64,000 nucleotides of DNA from Coprinellus micaceus (lineage: Eukaryota > Basidiomycota > Agaricomycetes > Agaricales > Psathyrellaceae), in NCBI GenBank assembly GCA_951394405.1, contig OX596335.1, positions 4,588,001 through 4,652,000 on the forward strand, written 5' to 3'. The position numbers and the translations under genes were made by a program. Below, piece by piece: positions 11,347 through 22,550 of the stretch. Within the stretch, counting starts at the first letter, position 1, and each line of letters begins with the position of its first letter. Under the pieces are notes generated by a model. The model saw only the letters and a program-made list of their open reading frames with translations. It did not search any database and was not told the origin of the DNA.

Positions 11347-11417
11347 TTGACGAGACAGCAGTTCAAGCTCAAGAGACGTCATCCCCGTACCGCCGCCGCT
11401 TGCCTTCCACCATCATC

Positions 11418-12851
11418 ATGGACCACTGTCTCCGTATCTCTGAACTCATCCGCTCGATATGCGATAACCTGGACAAGGCGACCTCGCTTTCAGTCGCGTT
11501 GACGTGCAAGGCATTCCTAGAACCAGGGCTTGACAAGGTCTGGCGGAACATCGCCTCGCTCGAGCCACTCGCCTGTTGTTTGCCAGCCGAGATCTGGAAA
11601 GACGACAGAGAACTGCTGCTTGTAAGTCTTCGACATATCTCCCAGGGATGCAGTCTCAATCCTTTCAATCCTTAAACCAACGCCTAGTCGCTACGCACGA
11701 CTTTGACCTACGACCACCTGAGGCGGTATCTGGATATCTATGCCCATCGCATTCATTCCATGTCACCGAATCATTGGGTGAAGCAGCGGCGAGGTCTTTC
11801 CATCGAGTCACTCCAGGCCCTACAGCTGGCGACTGACTTTAAACTTGGTGCCCTCTCGCCACAGCTACGGCGCTTCGGATGGGATTTCATGGATAATCTC
11901 AAAGGCCATCCGGCCGGGACTCTGAATTCCTATGTCTCGCTTTTCATCGGGGGCCAGGTGGAGGAACTTTCCCTGGGTGACTATCGGGACGATCCTATCT
12001 ATCTGGGATCCGTGATATCTACGACAAGGCGCCTCCCACATCTGAGGAAGCTCAGTCTCTGCGGACAGGTCACTTCCTTCGACTTCACCACACGGTATAT
12101 CACCAGGTTCCCATGGGAATACTTGGAGGAGGTTCACTTTGACCACATCTCACGGGATATAGTCGTTCATCTGGCCCGCCTCCCTCGTCTGCGCTACTTT
12201 AGGTTCTTCGAAGAGATCGACACGTCGCCTCCTCTTCGGGAAACAGTTCCAGCTGACCCCGCGGGTCAACACGACTTTGCATCTCTTCGTGTGGTAGATG
12301 TGATGTGTTGGAACTTCGACATGATCAAACCGTTGCTCCAGGCTGTTACTCCTTCAAACAAGCTAGAAAGGGTCTCGACGTCGTGCCCCTGCCCTACAGG
12401 GTTCTCGGAATGCCAAGGTTCTATCTCTGCGATACGAGACCACTGTAATCCCCATACTCTTCGGTCCATCGAAGTGGAGGACACTCGCTCCCATGGCTGG
12501 GAACCTGAAGAAAAGCTCGACATGTACCCAGACCCCACAGAGGAAGACATCGACATCTCGGGTCTCTCCAAGTTCGTCAGCCTCCGTAGGCTGGTCGTTC
12601 GCTGGGAAAAGAGTATTCAACTTACTCCGCGCGAGATTGCGTTGATACCAACCTGGTGGCCCAACATCCGACACCTCGACCTCTGCCAATTGTACCCCTC
12701 TCAAGGCCGCATCCCCGCGATTGACCACAACCACGTTCTGGATCTCGCTAGAGGCTTGCCCAAGCTGCGCTTCCTTGGCGTGCGCTTCGATACGACCCAA
12801 ATCCCTCCACAATACCGCGGCCCCATGAAACCTTCCGACTGGAGATTCTAA
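11418..12851 (+). CDS. F-box/LRR-like protein, truncated by frameshift (group A)
   Basis: Exon 1 (11418-11621, 68 codons) holds 'LRISELIRSICDNLDKATSL' and 'EPGLDKVWRNIASLEPLACC'. A 66 bp phase-0 intron (11622-11687, GTAAGT...CTAG) leads to exon 2 opening 'SLRTTLTYDHLRRYLDIYA'. The frame ends at 12851 after 455 residues, soon after the 'LGVRFDTTQIPPQ' block, so the last block of about 60 residues is missing. That block continues in another frame directly downstream (12827-13015). Closest paralogue: 15274-16872, which has an identical exon 1 length and the same RTTLT and 'REIALIPTWWP' signatures. The gene may be a recent pseudogene, may make a shortened protein, or may reflect one sequence error. 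Confidence 0.75.
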
Positions 12852-13015
12852 GGGCGGGCGCGTCGCCGATTGTCTCGCCCTCTCGAGTGGCGGCTTTTAT
12901 CAAGAGGCACTTTCCGTACCTGGAGAAGCTGGACTTTGATTACGAGACGGTGGTAGTGAAGGAGACGACGATTCTGGATAAGAGGTGGGCTGCAGTTGCA
13001 GAAGCTTTGAGATGA
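12827..13015 (+). pseudogene. Out-of-frame C-terminal block of the 11418 gene
   Basis: Starting at 12827 the frame shifted by one base reads 'ETFRLEILRAGASPIVSPSR' and on through 'AAFIKRHFPYLEKLD' to a stop at 13013-13015, matching the end of paralogue 15274-16872 ('ETFRLKTLAVGESPIVSPSR'). Compared with the paralogue, one base appears to be missing within CCC AT(.) GAA near 12824-12827. No intron can restore the frame, since the join would have to fall inside these few bases. Confidence 0.75.
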
Positions 13016-13265
13016 TGTGTTCATTGTTACAGTATCGTTGTATTACTGTCGTTCACTTATTCATAGGGATTCTGGCTTTCCGTGTTTTCCCTGTTTGTTT
13101 GAGCAGGCCCTTCGCGACTTGCCCGAAAGGAGAACAAATTCTGGCTGTCAAAATCGAGCTCTCAGATTGAAGGAGAGGTTGAACGGGGGAACACCAGTAT
13201 GAGCGCTTGTAGATAGGGGCTAATCTCGGCGCGTCGCGTCGCGTCAACAAAGGTGACAAATCTGG

Positions 13266-13277
13266 AACCCTAACCCC
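13266..13277 (+). promoter_or_regulatory. Telo-box-like motif upstream of 13341 gene
   Basis: AACCCTAACCCC, 64 bp before the ATG. The rest of the 325 bp spacer 13016-13340 shows nothing else. Confidence 0.5.
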
Positions 13278-13340
13278 ATCACTGAACCCGTGTCTCAACA
13301 ATTTCTGTGTTGCCTCTCTACTCTCAACCACAATATCTCC

Positions 13341-15020
13341 ATGGACCAATGCCTTCAAACCTCAGAGATAGTGCACCTGATATGCGAAGAGTCCACGAAG
13401 AGCTCAGCAGTCTCGATGGCTTTGACGTGTCGCGGCTTCCTCCAGCCAGGACTTGACAGAATCTGGAGGGAAATCGACTCATTTGACGCGATTACGGCGT
13501 GCTTGCCTTCTGATCTATGGATCGTGAAGCAGACAGAACACAAGCAATACGCCAATGCGGACATTCTGGTCAGGGATAACGTTTGCTCACCTTGCACACA
13601 ACTGATTCCCCTGCGTTGTTGTACATAGTTCCTGGCTCGCGCCATCACCCCAGCCGACATTGAACGATACCAGACCCACTACGCCCCAAGGATTCGGGTA
13701 TTCAGACCTACTCCACACTCTCGCTTTGCGGTCTCAGTTGAAGCACTCGCAGCGCTCCAGATGGTCACGAAATGGCAGCGCGGCGCCCTTACCCCCCTCC
13801 TCACCAGTTTGAGCTGGTTCGATCCAACAGAGCTCAGGGCGTATTGGGGCACAGAGCTTGGGAATGGGGTGTACCCATACATCTCGCTCTTCCTTGCTGA
13901 CACCCTGGCCTCTATCAACTTCACTCTGACTCACAACTTCGACAATCCACTTCATTTGGCGACTGCGCAATCCGCCTTCATGTGCCTGCCCCGTCTCGAG
14001 AATCTCTCTCTCGATATTCGGCGTGGTGTGGAAGAGGAAGATGTTGTGGATAATCACGTATTTCTGGCGTCGTCCCATGGGCTGTGGGATTGTCTTCGAG
14101 TGCTTCACTTGTCCTCAATATCTACTTCCGCTGTTCCAGCGTTAGCGAAGCTTCCGTCTCTCACTTCACTCGCCTTGAACGCTATACTTCCCTCGATAGA
14201 GAGTGGCGGATATCCTCAAGTGGCTGGGGAAGGCTTCCATGTTTTAAGGAACCTGGTTCTCGGTCGTTTAGGGGAGCGGCTGATCACACGTTTCTTCCGA
14301 TACGTTTCAGTGACCAACCCACTGCAAACGGTTGACCTCGCCATCGCCGAAGATCCTCGGGCCGCATGTCCTCTTCAGGTCGTCCTCGATGTCCTGGCGA
14401 AGCGACTCAACCCGCAATCCTTTGAATGCTTGACCATTCTGGATGCCGAGGAGTTTCCGCCACTTTTGGGAGACGAGGACTCTGACGGCTCTCTCGATGA
14501 TAACATGGACGACCTCGTCGATATCTCATCTTTATTTCACCTGAAGAATATGAAGGTCCTGCGACTCGACACCAGGAAGGATGTCCAACTGACACCCGAA
14601 GATGCGTCGGACATCCCCCGTGCATGGCCGTTTCTACGCATTCTCGATCTCGGGGGTCAATACCCCCGCAACCGATGTCCACTCATCAACCATTCCGACA
14701 TCCTTTCCGTTCTGGAGGGATGCCCGTACCTGACGATCCTCCGCCTCCACTTCGACAGCTCCGGAGCTACAGGGAAGGAAAGGAGCCTCAGTGCGCCATT
14801 CCACCTCCGTGAGCTCCATGTTGGCAACTCCCCTGTTAACAACCCTTCCCGTGTTCTGGCGTTTCTCGAATCCAACTTCGAGCCAGAAATGGTGCTGCGT
14901 GTCTGCCATCCAGCCTCTGGGCTTGGGTCCGTATTTGAGCAGCATTGGGCAACCATTCAAGATAATTGGCTCAAATATCGGATCGACCTCACTCAGCCGA
15001 ACTCTTGGGACCTCAGCTAG
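13341..15020 (+). CDS. F-box/LRR-like family protein
   Basis: Exon 1 (13341-13568, 76 codons) encodes 'QTSEIVHLICEESTKSSAVS' and 'PGLDRIWREIDSFDAITACL'. The intron 13569-13628 (60 bp, phase 0) has a weaker GTCAGG donor but sits exactly where the other members are split. Exon 2 opens 'FLARAITPADIERYQTHYAP' and carries 'VYPYISLFLADTLASI', 'INHSDILSVLEGCPYLTILR' and 'VGNSPVNNPSRVLAFLESNF'. It is 539 residues long with an acidic 'GDEDSDGSLDDNMDD' insert before the 'DISSLFHLKNMKVL' block, a position matching the acidic insert of the 9199-10948 protein. Appears intact. Presumed SCF substrate receptor by family; substrate unknown. Confidence 0.8.
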
Positions 15021-15185
15021 GCTGACAGCCTACATTTACGATTACTAAATTTGCTCTACATATCTTACACGCTCTGCCTCCCATACTTACAAAAATTCTC
15101 ATTCTCTTCGCTTCGTCCCCATAATCAAGAAAGTTCCCTCCCAATAGATTCGCCAACGTACCGTTCGGAACGGTTTGCTTTGACC

Positions 15186-15197
15186 AAACCCTAACCC
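15186..15197 (+). promoter_or_regulatory. Telo-box-like motif upstream of 15274 gene
   Basis: AAACCCTAACCC, 77 bp before the ATG, in the 250 bp spacer between two family members in the same orientation. Confidence 0.5.
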
Positions 15198-15273
15198 AAC
15201 CACGTCTTCCCGACCAATTCGGCGTGACAGGAAAGAAAAAACACCGCCACTCTCCTTTACCTGAACCGCCACC

Positions 15274-16872
15274 ATGGACCAATGTCTTCGCATTCCCGAG
15301 CTCGTACGCTTGATTCACGATGATCTCGGCAAAGGAAGCTCGCTTTCCCTGGCGCTAGCCTGCAAGGCATTCCTAGAGCCTGGGTTGGACAGAATTTGGC
15401 ACGACCTCGAGTCATTGGATCCCCTCGTTTGCTGTTTACCGGCTAACCTCTGGAAGAACAACGTTGGGAAGCTACTTGTACGCTTGAATATGAATCTTAT
15501 CGGCCCTCGATCTAACAAATCTCATTATTAGACTCTCCGGACGACTCTAACCCAAGAGCACTTGCAACGCTATTTGAGCTTCTATGCTCATCGCATCCAT
15601 TCGCTGGAGGCGTATTCCCCGCTCTCCAAGAAGGGGTATCTGACTGGGGAAGCTCTGCAAGCTCTGCAACTTGCGACGAACCATGAATACGGGGTACTCT
15701 CACCCCGACTCACCCACTTCACTTGGAACTCCCCCGGTGATTTCGCATTCCGGTTCCATGAAAAGGGTGTCCCAAAGGACGTTTTGGATCCATATGTCTC
15801 GCTCTTCCTGGGAGACACAGTGAAATCTCTCCGTTTGGGAGCCCCAAGGAGCAGCCCTCTGTATGCAGGGTCCTTAATTTCCTCGACCAGGCGCCTAGCA
15901 CCCCACCTCCAAAAGCTTCAATTGGGTCCCAACGCCGGCATCGCTTTCACGACGTGGTATCTCTCCTCGTTCTCATTGGGAACATTGGAGGATGTTTCTC
16001 TTGCCTGTGTCTCATCGGAGATCCTTACTTGCTTGGCGAAAGCACCTCTTCTCCACCGTCTGAACATACTCGACTCGGAGGGCACTGTTTACAACATCCC
16101 CCTTTCACAAGCCCCAGCTCCCTCTAGCTTCCCATCCCTCCGCATGCTGTCGCTGGTGGCAGGAAGCCTATCTGAAATCAAGAAACTCCTCCATGCTGCG
16201 GGGCCGAAGAACAAAATCGAGGAAGTCGTCGCGAACGCTCTGGTACCGGTAGACTTCACCGAATGTCAAGAAACCATCACTGCAATCGTGGATCATTGCA
16301 ACCCATCTTCCTTGCTGTCGATCGAAATCCGCGATGCCCGGATGAGCGGCCTCCTAATCGATCGGGCCCTCGATATGTACCTTGAACCGTCCGAGCAGGA
16401 TCTCGATATTTCGCACCTCTCTCAATTCCCCAACCTCCGCAAGCTCATCGTTTCATGGCAGAAGGGTATCCAACTCTCTTCACGCGAGATCGCCCTGATT
16501 CCGACTTGGTGGCCTCATCTTCAAAACCTCGACCTTCGTCCATCGCGTGTAAGCCAAGGCCGGATGCCTTCGATCAACCACACCGATCTCATAGACCTCG
16601 TCAGAGGCTTGCCTTCGCTTACCTCCCTCGGTTTACGGTTCGACACCACTCAAATCCCAGGACAAACTCAGGAACCTATCGAAACCTTCCGGCTGAAGAC
16701 CCTGGCAGTGGGCGAATCGCCCATTGTTTCCCCGTCGCGGGTGGCCGCCTTCATCAAGAGACACTTCCCCCAATTGGAGGAGCTGGACGTGAAACGCGAG
16801 AAGGAGGTGGAGGGCGAGGAGACGATTCTGGACTTGCGATGGGCGTTAGTTGTACGAGCGTTACGACGGTGA
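15274..16872 (+). CDS. F-box/LRR-like family protein (group A)
   Basis: Exon 1 (15274-15477, 68 codons): 'LRIPELVRLIHDDLGKGSSL' and 'EPGLDRIWHDLESLDPLVCC'. Intron 15478-15531 (54 bp, phase 0). Exon 2 begins 'TLRTTLTQEHLQRYLSFYAH' and has 'LDPYVSLFLGDTVKSL', 'SSREIALIPTWWPHLQNLD', 'INHTDLIDLVRGLPSLTSLG', 'LRFDTTQIPGQ' and 'VGESPIVSPSRVAAFIKRHF'. It is 514 residues and looks intact, so it serves as the reference copy for the frameshifted 11418 gene. The conserved N-terminal motif fits an F-box (Skp1-binding) followed by a substrate-binding scaffold; this is inference from the family. Confidence 0.82.
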
Positions 16873-17146
16873 GGTGAGATCTATCTAATCATTCGATGAA
16901 ATCGTGTAGCCTACAGTCACTTACGCGTTCGATAGAGCCTCCATATTTTGACATTCCCTTCTCCCATGACCGCGATCGCGGGAGAAATGGTGGTCGCTCG
17001 AGGCCTGCAACACACATCATACCATTGTTACCTGACAGCGCCAGCACACATTCGACAGTGGGCATTTTCATGTAGAAGTCGATGAAATAAATAGCACAAG
17101 TACAATCTCTCGACGGTCAACAGCTACTCCGGAGTTCAAAGTCTTG

Positions 17147-18952
17147 CTACCAAGAGTTATTGGAGTCGGTCGACTGTGATGCTCTGGTCGACTGTGATAC
17201 TCCGGTCGACTGTGATACTCCAGTTGCTAGTGACCCTTCGGTTGACCTCTGCGAGGACTGGACCCCCTGTGAGAATTGGCTCTGCAGAAATTCTGCACTC
17301 TTCTGGGAGGCTTCTTGCGATTCCGTCAGCCCCAATCTCTGCTTGACGGCATCCCAACGCTTCCTCAGCGGGTTCTGCCAACAATAATCCTGTTCAAAGT
17401 CCACGTACAACTCCTGCAGTTCCGGGAACGCCCTCCTCAAGAAATTTGCGACTCGTGGGGGCGAGCAGATCGGAGACTCCCCAACGAGGAGGGAATCTAA
17501 GCCATAACGCTGGGGCTTCTCGTTCTCCTCAAGCTGTGTCGTGTCGAAACGAAGGCCCAGATGTCGAAGACGTTTACACGCACGAAGGAGATCCAAAATA
17601 TGGGTGTGGGTGATGAGGGGGAGGCGCCCATAAGAAGTCCGCACGGGCAAGATTTCAAGGACAATGATGCGTGGCCATGCCGCTGCGATGGTTGAAATGG
17701 CTTGGGGCGATACTCGGATGGGAGTCACCAACCTGACATCCAACTTCTCCAGCTCGGTGAGGACGAAAAGGGAAGATATGTCAAGTTCCTTGGGTGGATC
17801 GAGCTCCAGTTCCTGCGAATCGGCCTGGTATGGGAGGGAGTGCTTCTTTCCGGTACGGTCAGATAGCTTCAGGGATCGGAAAAGGGAAGGGTTGAGCCGT
17901 TCGGAAAGTAACTCGAGAAAGGATTGGGTTTCCTGGAAGCCACCAATATCTTGAACGGCCATGGTAAGTGATTCGATCTTGTTGGAGGAGGGTATGCAAT
18001 TGAGAAGGGAAGTGAGGTCGGGGATGCCGACTGTGGTGACATCTACATGCTGGAGGGCCGGAAACAGAAAGCCGCTCTGTGGGGTTGGTGGAGGGTTGAT
18101 GGTGCCCAGTATGCCTCCCATGTCGGTTATCTTGAGTTTGGTAAGTTTCGGGAGCGACGCAGCATGATGAATAATCGCTGGCGAAGAGTTGTTGAGAGTG
18201 ACAATGAGGGTCTGCAGGTCCATGAATGGCAACGATGTGAAGTATTCAGGAGCAAAGCAGCTCGGGCCTCCAACTTCGACGATGGTCAATTTCTTCAGAT
18301 GTGGGATTCCCTTCGTGCTGCTGCTGACCACTGGAGCCGAGGCAGTGCTGAAGCTGAAGTCAGCGCCGCCTAGCTCTTCGACGTACTCGCCCAGGAATAG
18401 CGACATATAAGGGTACATCCGCCGGGCATCGTTGGTGTCAATGTTTGGGCTCGTCGCCGGTTCAACTGTTGGCCACGCGAAGACCTTCAGATTTGGTGCG
18501 AGAGCACCTGGCTTGGATCCAACAGCGTCTTGCAGGGCACTCAGGAATCCGAAATTAGGCCGTACATAGCGTGCGCCGTCCCGCAATTTGATATGCACAC
18601 TTCGTATCCTGGGGGCGTAGTACGTCAAGTACCGGTGCAGGTCGGAAGGCAGTAGAGGCCCCGTTAAGCGCTGGTCACATAACATATGAGTAAGGTAGGT
18701 TTGTCCATGGAGCATTCCCATCTATGCGCTCACCAAAAGGCCCATGGAGACTGTGTATAGAGCCCCCCGCAAACAGCAAATGAACGGCTCAAATGAGCTG
18801 ACATGGTACCAGAGCGCATCGAGCGCAGGCTCCATGAATCCCTTGCAGGTCAAGGCCACCGCACGGCGTTCTGAGTCCTGCTCGAGCTGATCACAGATCA
18901 GTCGCAGGATCTCGGGAATGCGGATGCATTGCTTCATCGGTGTAAGCATCAT
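17147..18952 (-). CDS. F-box/LRR-like protein with SQ-repeat tail (group B)
   Basis: Exon 1 (18734-18952, 73 codons): 'IRIPEILRLICDQLEQDSER', 'EPALDALWYHVSSFEPFICC'. Intron 18671-18733 (63 bp, phase 0, GTGAGC...CAG). Exon 2 starts 'RLTGPLLPSDLHRYLTYYAP' and has 'MYPYMSLFLGEYVEEL', 'ITHTHILDLLRACKRLRHLG' and 'VGESPICSPPRVANFLRRAF'. It is 580 residues. After the last family block it carries a Ser/Gln-rich tail of about 60 residues ending in three copies of a six-residue repeat of the form (G/R)(V/A)SQST, encoded by an 18 bp DNA repeat. The ATG at 18952 or the in-frame one at 18937 may be the start. Closest copy: the broken gene 22551-24303. Confidence 0.82.
17169..17222. repeat. Three tandem 18 bp units inside a coding tail
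   Basis: GTCGACTGTGATACTCCG and two near-copies at 17169-17186, 17187-17204 and 17205-17222, differing at three or four bases. They encode the SQST repeat at the end of the minus-strand F-box-like protein. The unit is a multiple of three, so copy-number change keeps the frame. Confidence 0.9.
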
Positions 18953-19599
18953 GTTGCGCGTTGAGTGGGTTGAGGTAGAGGTTTAAGAGCTCGGTGATAC
19001 AGAAGGTAGTGCGGCAAGTTTCAGGGTATGTTGAGGATATGGCGAAGGGGATTCTCTCCCTTTATGTGTGATTCCTCCTAGCCCACTTCCTAGTGCTTCA
19101 GTAACTTTGAATTGAAGAATCTCGAGACGCTGACGGTCTGTAGGTGCTCTGTGGGTCCACATTACATTGCATCGTGGCCAAGCAGAAGTTCGCGTTGCAA
19201 AGCAATTGAGGCTGTTGCTCGGCATTTTCATTAACATCACCGATATCCGAACCGCATCCTTTGTCTCTCGAGCGTGAAATGAAGTGCTTCTGACATTCAG
19301 GACCGGAAGCTGGAAACCGTTGTGACAGGCATAGAGAAAAGGCAGTTGGGCCCACAACTATACCTCCCGGCATGCCAGACAGAGAATAATAGGAGTGTTT
19401 CAGAGAACAAGAACTGTGGGTGCGCACAGTGAAGGAAGAAGATCACAGTTGCATGATATGAAAACAAAAGGGAGCAAGAGCGGCTGAGAAGGATGATCGT
19501 GCAAGCAGGGTTAGGATCAATTGATGCCAGGCGCCAATTAGGCGCCCGTGAACGAGTTGTGCGCTTCTTAATCCATTCAGCAATCACCACTCTGCGTAA
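18953..19599 (-). other. Long upstream region shared with the 22551-24303 gene
   Basis: Sequence upstream of the group B gene aligns in order with 24304-24940 upstream of its paralogue: TATGTTGAGGATA near the leader, CTGTGGGTCCAC, AAAAGGCAGTTGGG, GGGTTAGG/GGTTAGGG (minus sense CCTAACC, 19508-19515), and CAATTAGGCGCCCGT. It marks a segmental duplication and may hold shared control sites. A CATAAAG box lies at 19060-19066, minus strand. Confidence 0.55.
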
Positions 19600-19830
19600 C
19601 TCCACAGTAGCATCCTCACAAAACATTCTATGTGTTTGAATGTTCAAATAGCCAATATTTGTGGCCCACCTCTGGTTCAGCACACGATGCACCCTAATTT
19701 TCTCGTCGTGAAACGGCAGAAGTGCATTGGGGTGCTCCCGCAAAATATTTGACACAGCCTCCCAAAGGCACTGGCACTGGGATGTCAGCTGCGTCAGACG
19801 CGCGTGCGTCCGCGGGTGGAAGACAAATTC
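19600..19830 (-). pseudogene. Remnant of a group D family gene, C-terminal end
   Basis: Minus-strand translation around 19660-19790 reads 'LWEAVSNILREHPNALLPFH', which aligns with the end of the degenerate gene at 25094-26465 ('LWKTVFSTLREQPTALPPFA'). DNA similarity extends a little on both sides (TTCTAT...GTGGCC...CACCTCTGGT; CTGGGATG). No start, F-box or upstream blocks remain. It occupies the same relative place between group B and group C genes as the 25094 pseudogene does in the other half of the duplication. Confidence 0.55.
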
Positions 19831-20326
19831 CTCCAGACCGCAGGAAAGGTTTACCTGTAACGTGAGGGCGTAAGGAATGTATATTTGTAGGCCTGGTGGC
19901 CTCAGGCTTAGAGGCTTAGACTTTGCAGAGCCACGAGTCTTCGTCCATTCCAGTACCTTCTATCCACAGGTCCCTCTGCAATCCCTCTGCTTACCACGCT
20001 CACATTCCCGACCAATACTGTGCCGCGAGAACAGCTTCGTTACTGTTGCACTCGGGAGATCCCGCCTGACAGAACTCGAGAACGTGAGCGGACATGCTTG
20101 AATACTGACCGTGTCCTGACCACCCATTCTTAGTTCATGCGGCATCGAATCACAAGCCAAGGTGGCCAAAAAAGAAAGACACACCCGCGGAGGGGAATGA
20201 ATAAGAGAGCGTACACTGTGGACGATGGGAGGCGCAGGGCCAAAAGGCTTGGGTAGATTAGACAAGGGCCGGCATATTGAAGTTGTAGACAGGCCGCGGC
20301 CCGCATATAATGCTGGTATATTCCGT
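19831..20326. other. Spacer without a recognisable gene
   Basis: About 500 bp downstream of the group C gene at 20327; only short unconvincing open frames. Confidence 0.4.
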
Positions 20327-21975
20327 TCAATCAGCCCGTAGTCCCCTCAACACCAAGCCCCAACGCCGGTCGAGCACAGAAATCGTCCTTGCGTCGAAGT
20401 CGGCGTAAGAACCGTCAAGCTCCTCCAACCTTGGGAAATGACCTTTCAAAAAAGCCAAAACCCTGGACGGTGATGAGATCGGGGAGTTGCCAACACGGAG
20501 GCCACGTAGCCGCCGATGGGGCGTAACAAGCGGGAACTGTTCTTCACCTGTCAATTGTGTGGTGTCGAAGCGCAGGCCGAGGTAGGTAAGGGCTGGACAT
20601 CCGGTGACGATGTCGAGGAGATGTGTATGCGAAAATGAGGGTATCCGACCATTGAGACCGTATGGCGGGGAGAGGCTGAGGAGACGGAGTCGGGGCCATG
20701 AACGCGGGATGGTACGTGCATCCTGCACGCTCAAGCGAACGTCTGGAAACCAGCTCACTACCAGCACCTCGAGCTGATTGAATGCATAAAGGGAAGAGAT
20801 GTCCACTGGCTTCTCTTGGTCTGCTTCGTCGATCTCCCTTGGCATCCCTCCGTTCTTCTCATCATCTGGGACATCCTGGTCGATGAGTCTGATCGAAGTC
20901 AGGGTTCGTGGATTGCAGTGTAGGGCGATGGCGTTAATGGTGCCTTGACATACGTCCGAATCACCAATCCATGTGCACGATAGGCCGAAATGTTGTAGTC
21001 GATTCGTCAATGGTAGGTGCTCGAGTATGCCCCATGCTTGATCTTGCGGGCACCCTGTGTGGAGGGACAAAACGCGTAGGTGTGAGAAGTCTGTCGGGGC
21101 TGGAGGTTTCTGGGGTTTGCCGAGCAGATGGAGGGTGGATTCTTCCTTTATTTCGTCACAAATTTCCAGGGTATGCAATCGAGGGAGCCTCGCCAGGCAC
21201 GGAACGAGTTCCTGGGAATAGGCGTTAATCTGGAGGGTCTCGAGAATGTCCCAAGAAAATGGGATGAGGAACGGGTGGATGAGTTCAACGTCGTAGTCTC
21301 CCACGATGGTCACGCTCTTTACGTGTCTGGAAATCCGCTTAGCGTTGGCTACGATGGACGCATTGTGCAGCGCTTCGGTGATCAATTCGCTCCCAAAGAA
21401 GCTGAATGACTCGACGTGCTCTCCCACAAAGAGGGACATGAAGGCTGATATCGTTGCTTTGCATCTGTCCGTCGCGAATGGAGGGAGCCATTCTATTTTC
21501 CGCACCAAGGGAGTAAGAACGCCATGTTTGTGGTCAGTCACAATCTGCAACGCCAGCAGAAAGTCCGTGGAGGGATAGGGTTTGAGAGGGTCAAAGGCCG
21601 GCGAAATGAAGGATCGTATACGATGCGCGTAGAACAGCAGATATCGATCCAGGTGCTCGCGTTTGAAAGTCGGCTCTGGGTACTGTCGGCCAGTTTAATG
21701 CGTGAGCTCCAAAAAGAACCAAGGTATAAAAAAAATTGCGGGGGATGGCTCACCAAGTATATGCCTCGCTTTGGCTCACTATCCACCCTGAGGACCCCTG
21801 CTCCCACTGGCAAACAGCATATGAGCGGGTGCATCGAGTCGATGTGGTGCCAAAGACTATCAAGTCCCGGTTCGAGGAAGGCACGGCTCGCCAAGACGGC
21901 CGATAGACAACTTTTTCTGTCGAGTTCTTGGCACACGTAGCGCAGAATTTCAGTAATTTGAAGGCACCGTTCCAT
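20327..21975 (-). CDS. F-box/LRR-like family protein (group C)
   Basis: Exon 1 (about 21754-21975, 74 codons): 'LQITEILRYVCQELDRKSCL', 'EPGLDSLWHHIDSMHPLICC', ending 'KRGIYL'. Intron about 21683-21753 (GTGAGC...ACAG, phase 0). Exon 2 begins 'YPEPTFKREHLDRYLLFYAH' and has 'FMSLFVGEHVESFSF', 'DISSLYAFNQLEVLVVSW', 'FSHTHLLDIVTGCPALTYLG', 'LRFDTTQLTGEEQFP' and 'VGNSPISSPSRVLAFLKGHF'. It is 525 residues and intact. Group C has three members here (this one, 27043-28688, and 63402 onwards), with near-identical exon 1 length and the same splice junction sequence. The tryptophan after 'EW' and 'SW' positions is conserved between them. Role inferred as SCF receptor. Confidence 0.82.
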
Positions 21976-22550
21976 GAGTGAAGATGTCTTGGAGTGTGGT
22001 TTTGCCAGATGGTGGTGGGGGTGAGCAAAGAATCGGGAGTTTGCGGTGGCGTTAGAAGCATGAACCAAATAAGGTCGTGACCTTAGGTCCGGATGCTTTT
22101 GGAGGATAGGCGCCCATGCTGGCGCATGGCACAGCGGGTCAATTGTGCATTTCTCAGCTACTCTGCTGGAATAATTGTAAGAGTACCGTGGAGACTCCCA
22201 GTAGATGCGTGCAATAACTATAGCCTAACATTTTTGCCACGCCATCGGACCAACGCTCCGCGAGGTCAATGGTCATGGGTGAGCGGCATCCCGAGGCGTA
22301 GGCATGCGCAAACTAGGGACCTCCATGTGCCAAGCGTAGTACCATGAGACAAGAAAACAGTCTCAGCGCGGCGCTTTCCTTCGTTCTTTCTTTCGCCTTC
22401 TACGAGCAGCGGGCCAATATGATGTCGCAGCCTGGGAGTGGGATAAATCAACGGCAGGAATTTCAATGTATGAGTCATTGGGATAACTGATAGCTACGAG
22501 TACAATCTCTCGACGTGAAAGAGTCCATTCTGGAGTCAATACATATACTA
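21976..22550. other. Upstream region of the group C gene
   Basis: 575 bp. The first 350 bp upstream of the ATG resemble the upstream region of 27043-28688: a near-palindromic AAGGTCGTGACCTT, then ATAGGCGCCCATGC, then TTGTGCATTTC and AATAATTGTA. No gene seen. Confidence 0.5.
22071..22084. promoter_or_regulatory. Near-palindrome AAGGTCGTGACCTT, group C promoter
   Basis: About 97 bp before the ATG at 21975. Counterparts occur before the other two group C genes: AAGGTTGTGACCTT at 28852-28865 and the half CATCACGACCTT at 63305-63316. Two inverted AAGGTC halves separated by two bases suggest a dimeric-factor site; the factor is unknown. Confidence 0.45.

Noticed and set aside
19297..19755. 152-codon minus-strand frame as a stand-alone gene
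   Set aside because: Only its first 40 codons are protein-like, and they match the end of the degenerate group D gene; the rest has no support. Treated as a pseudogene remnant.
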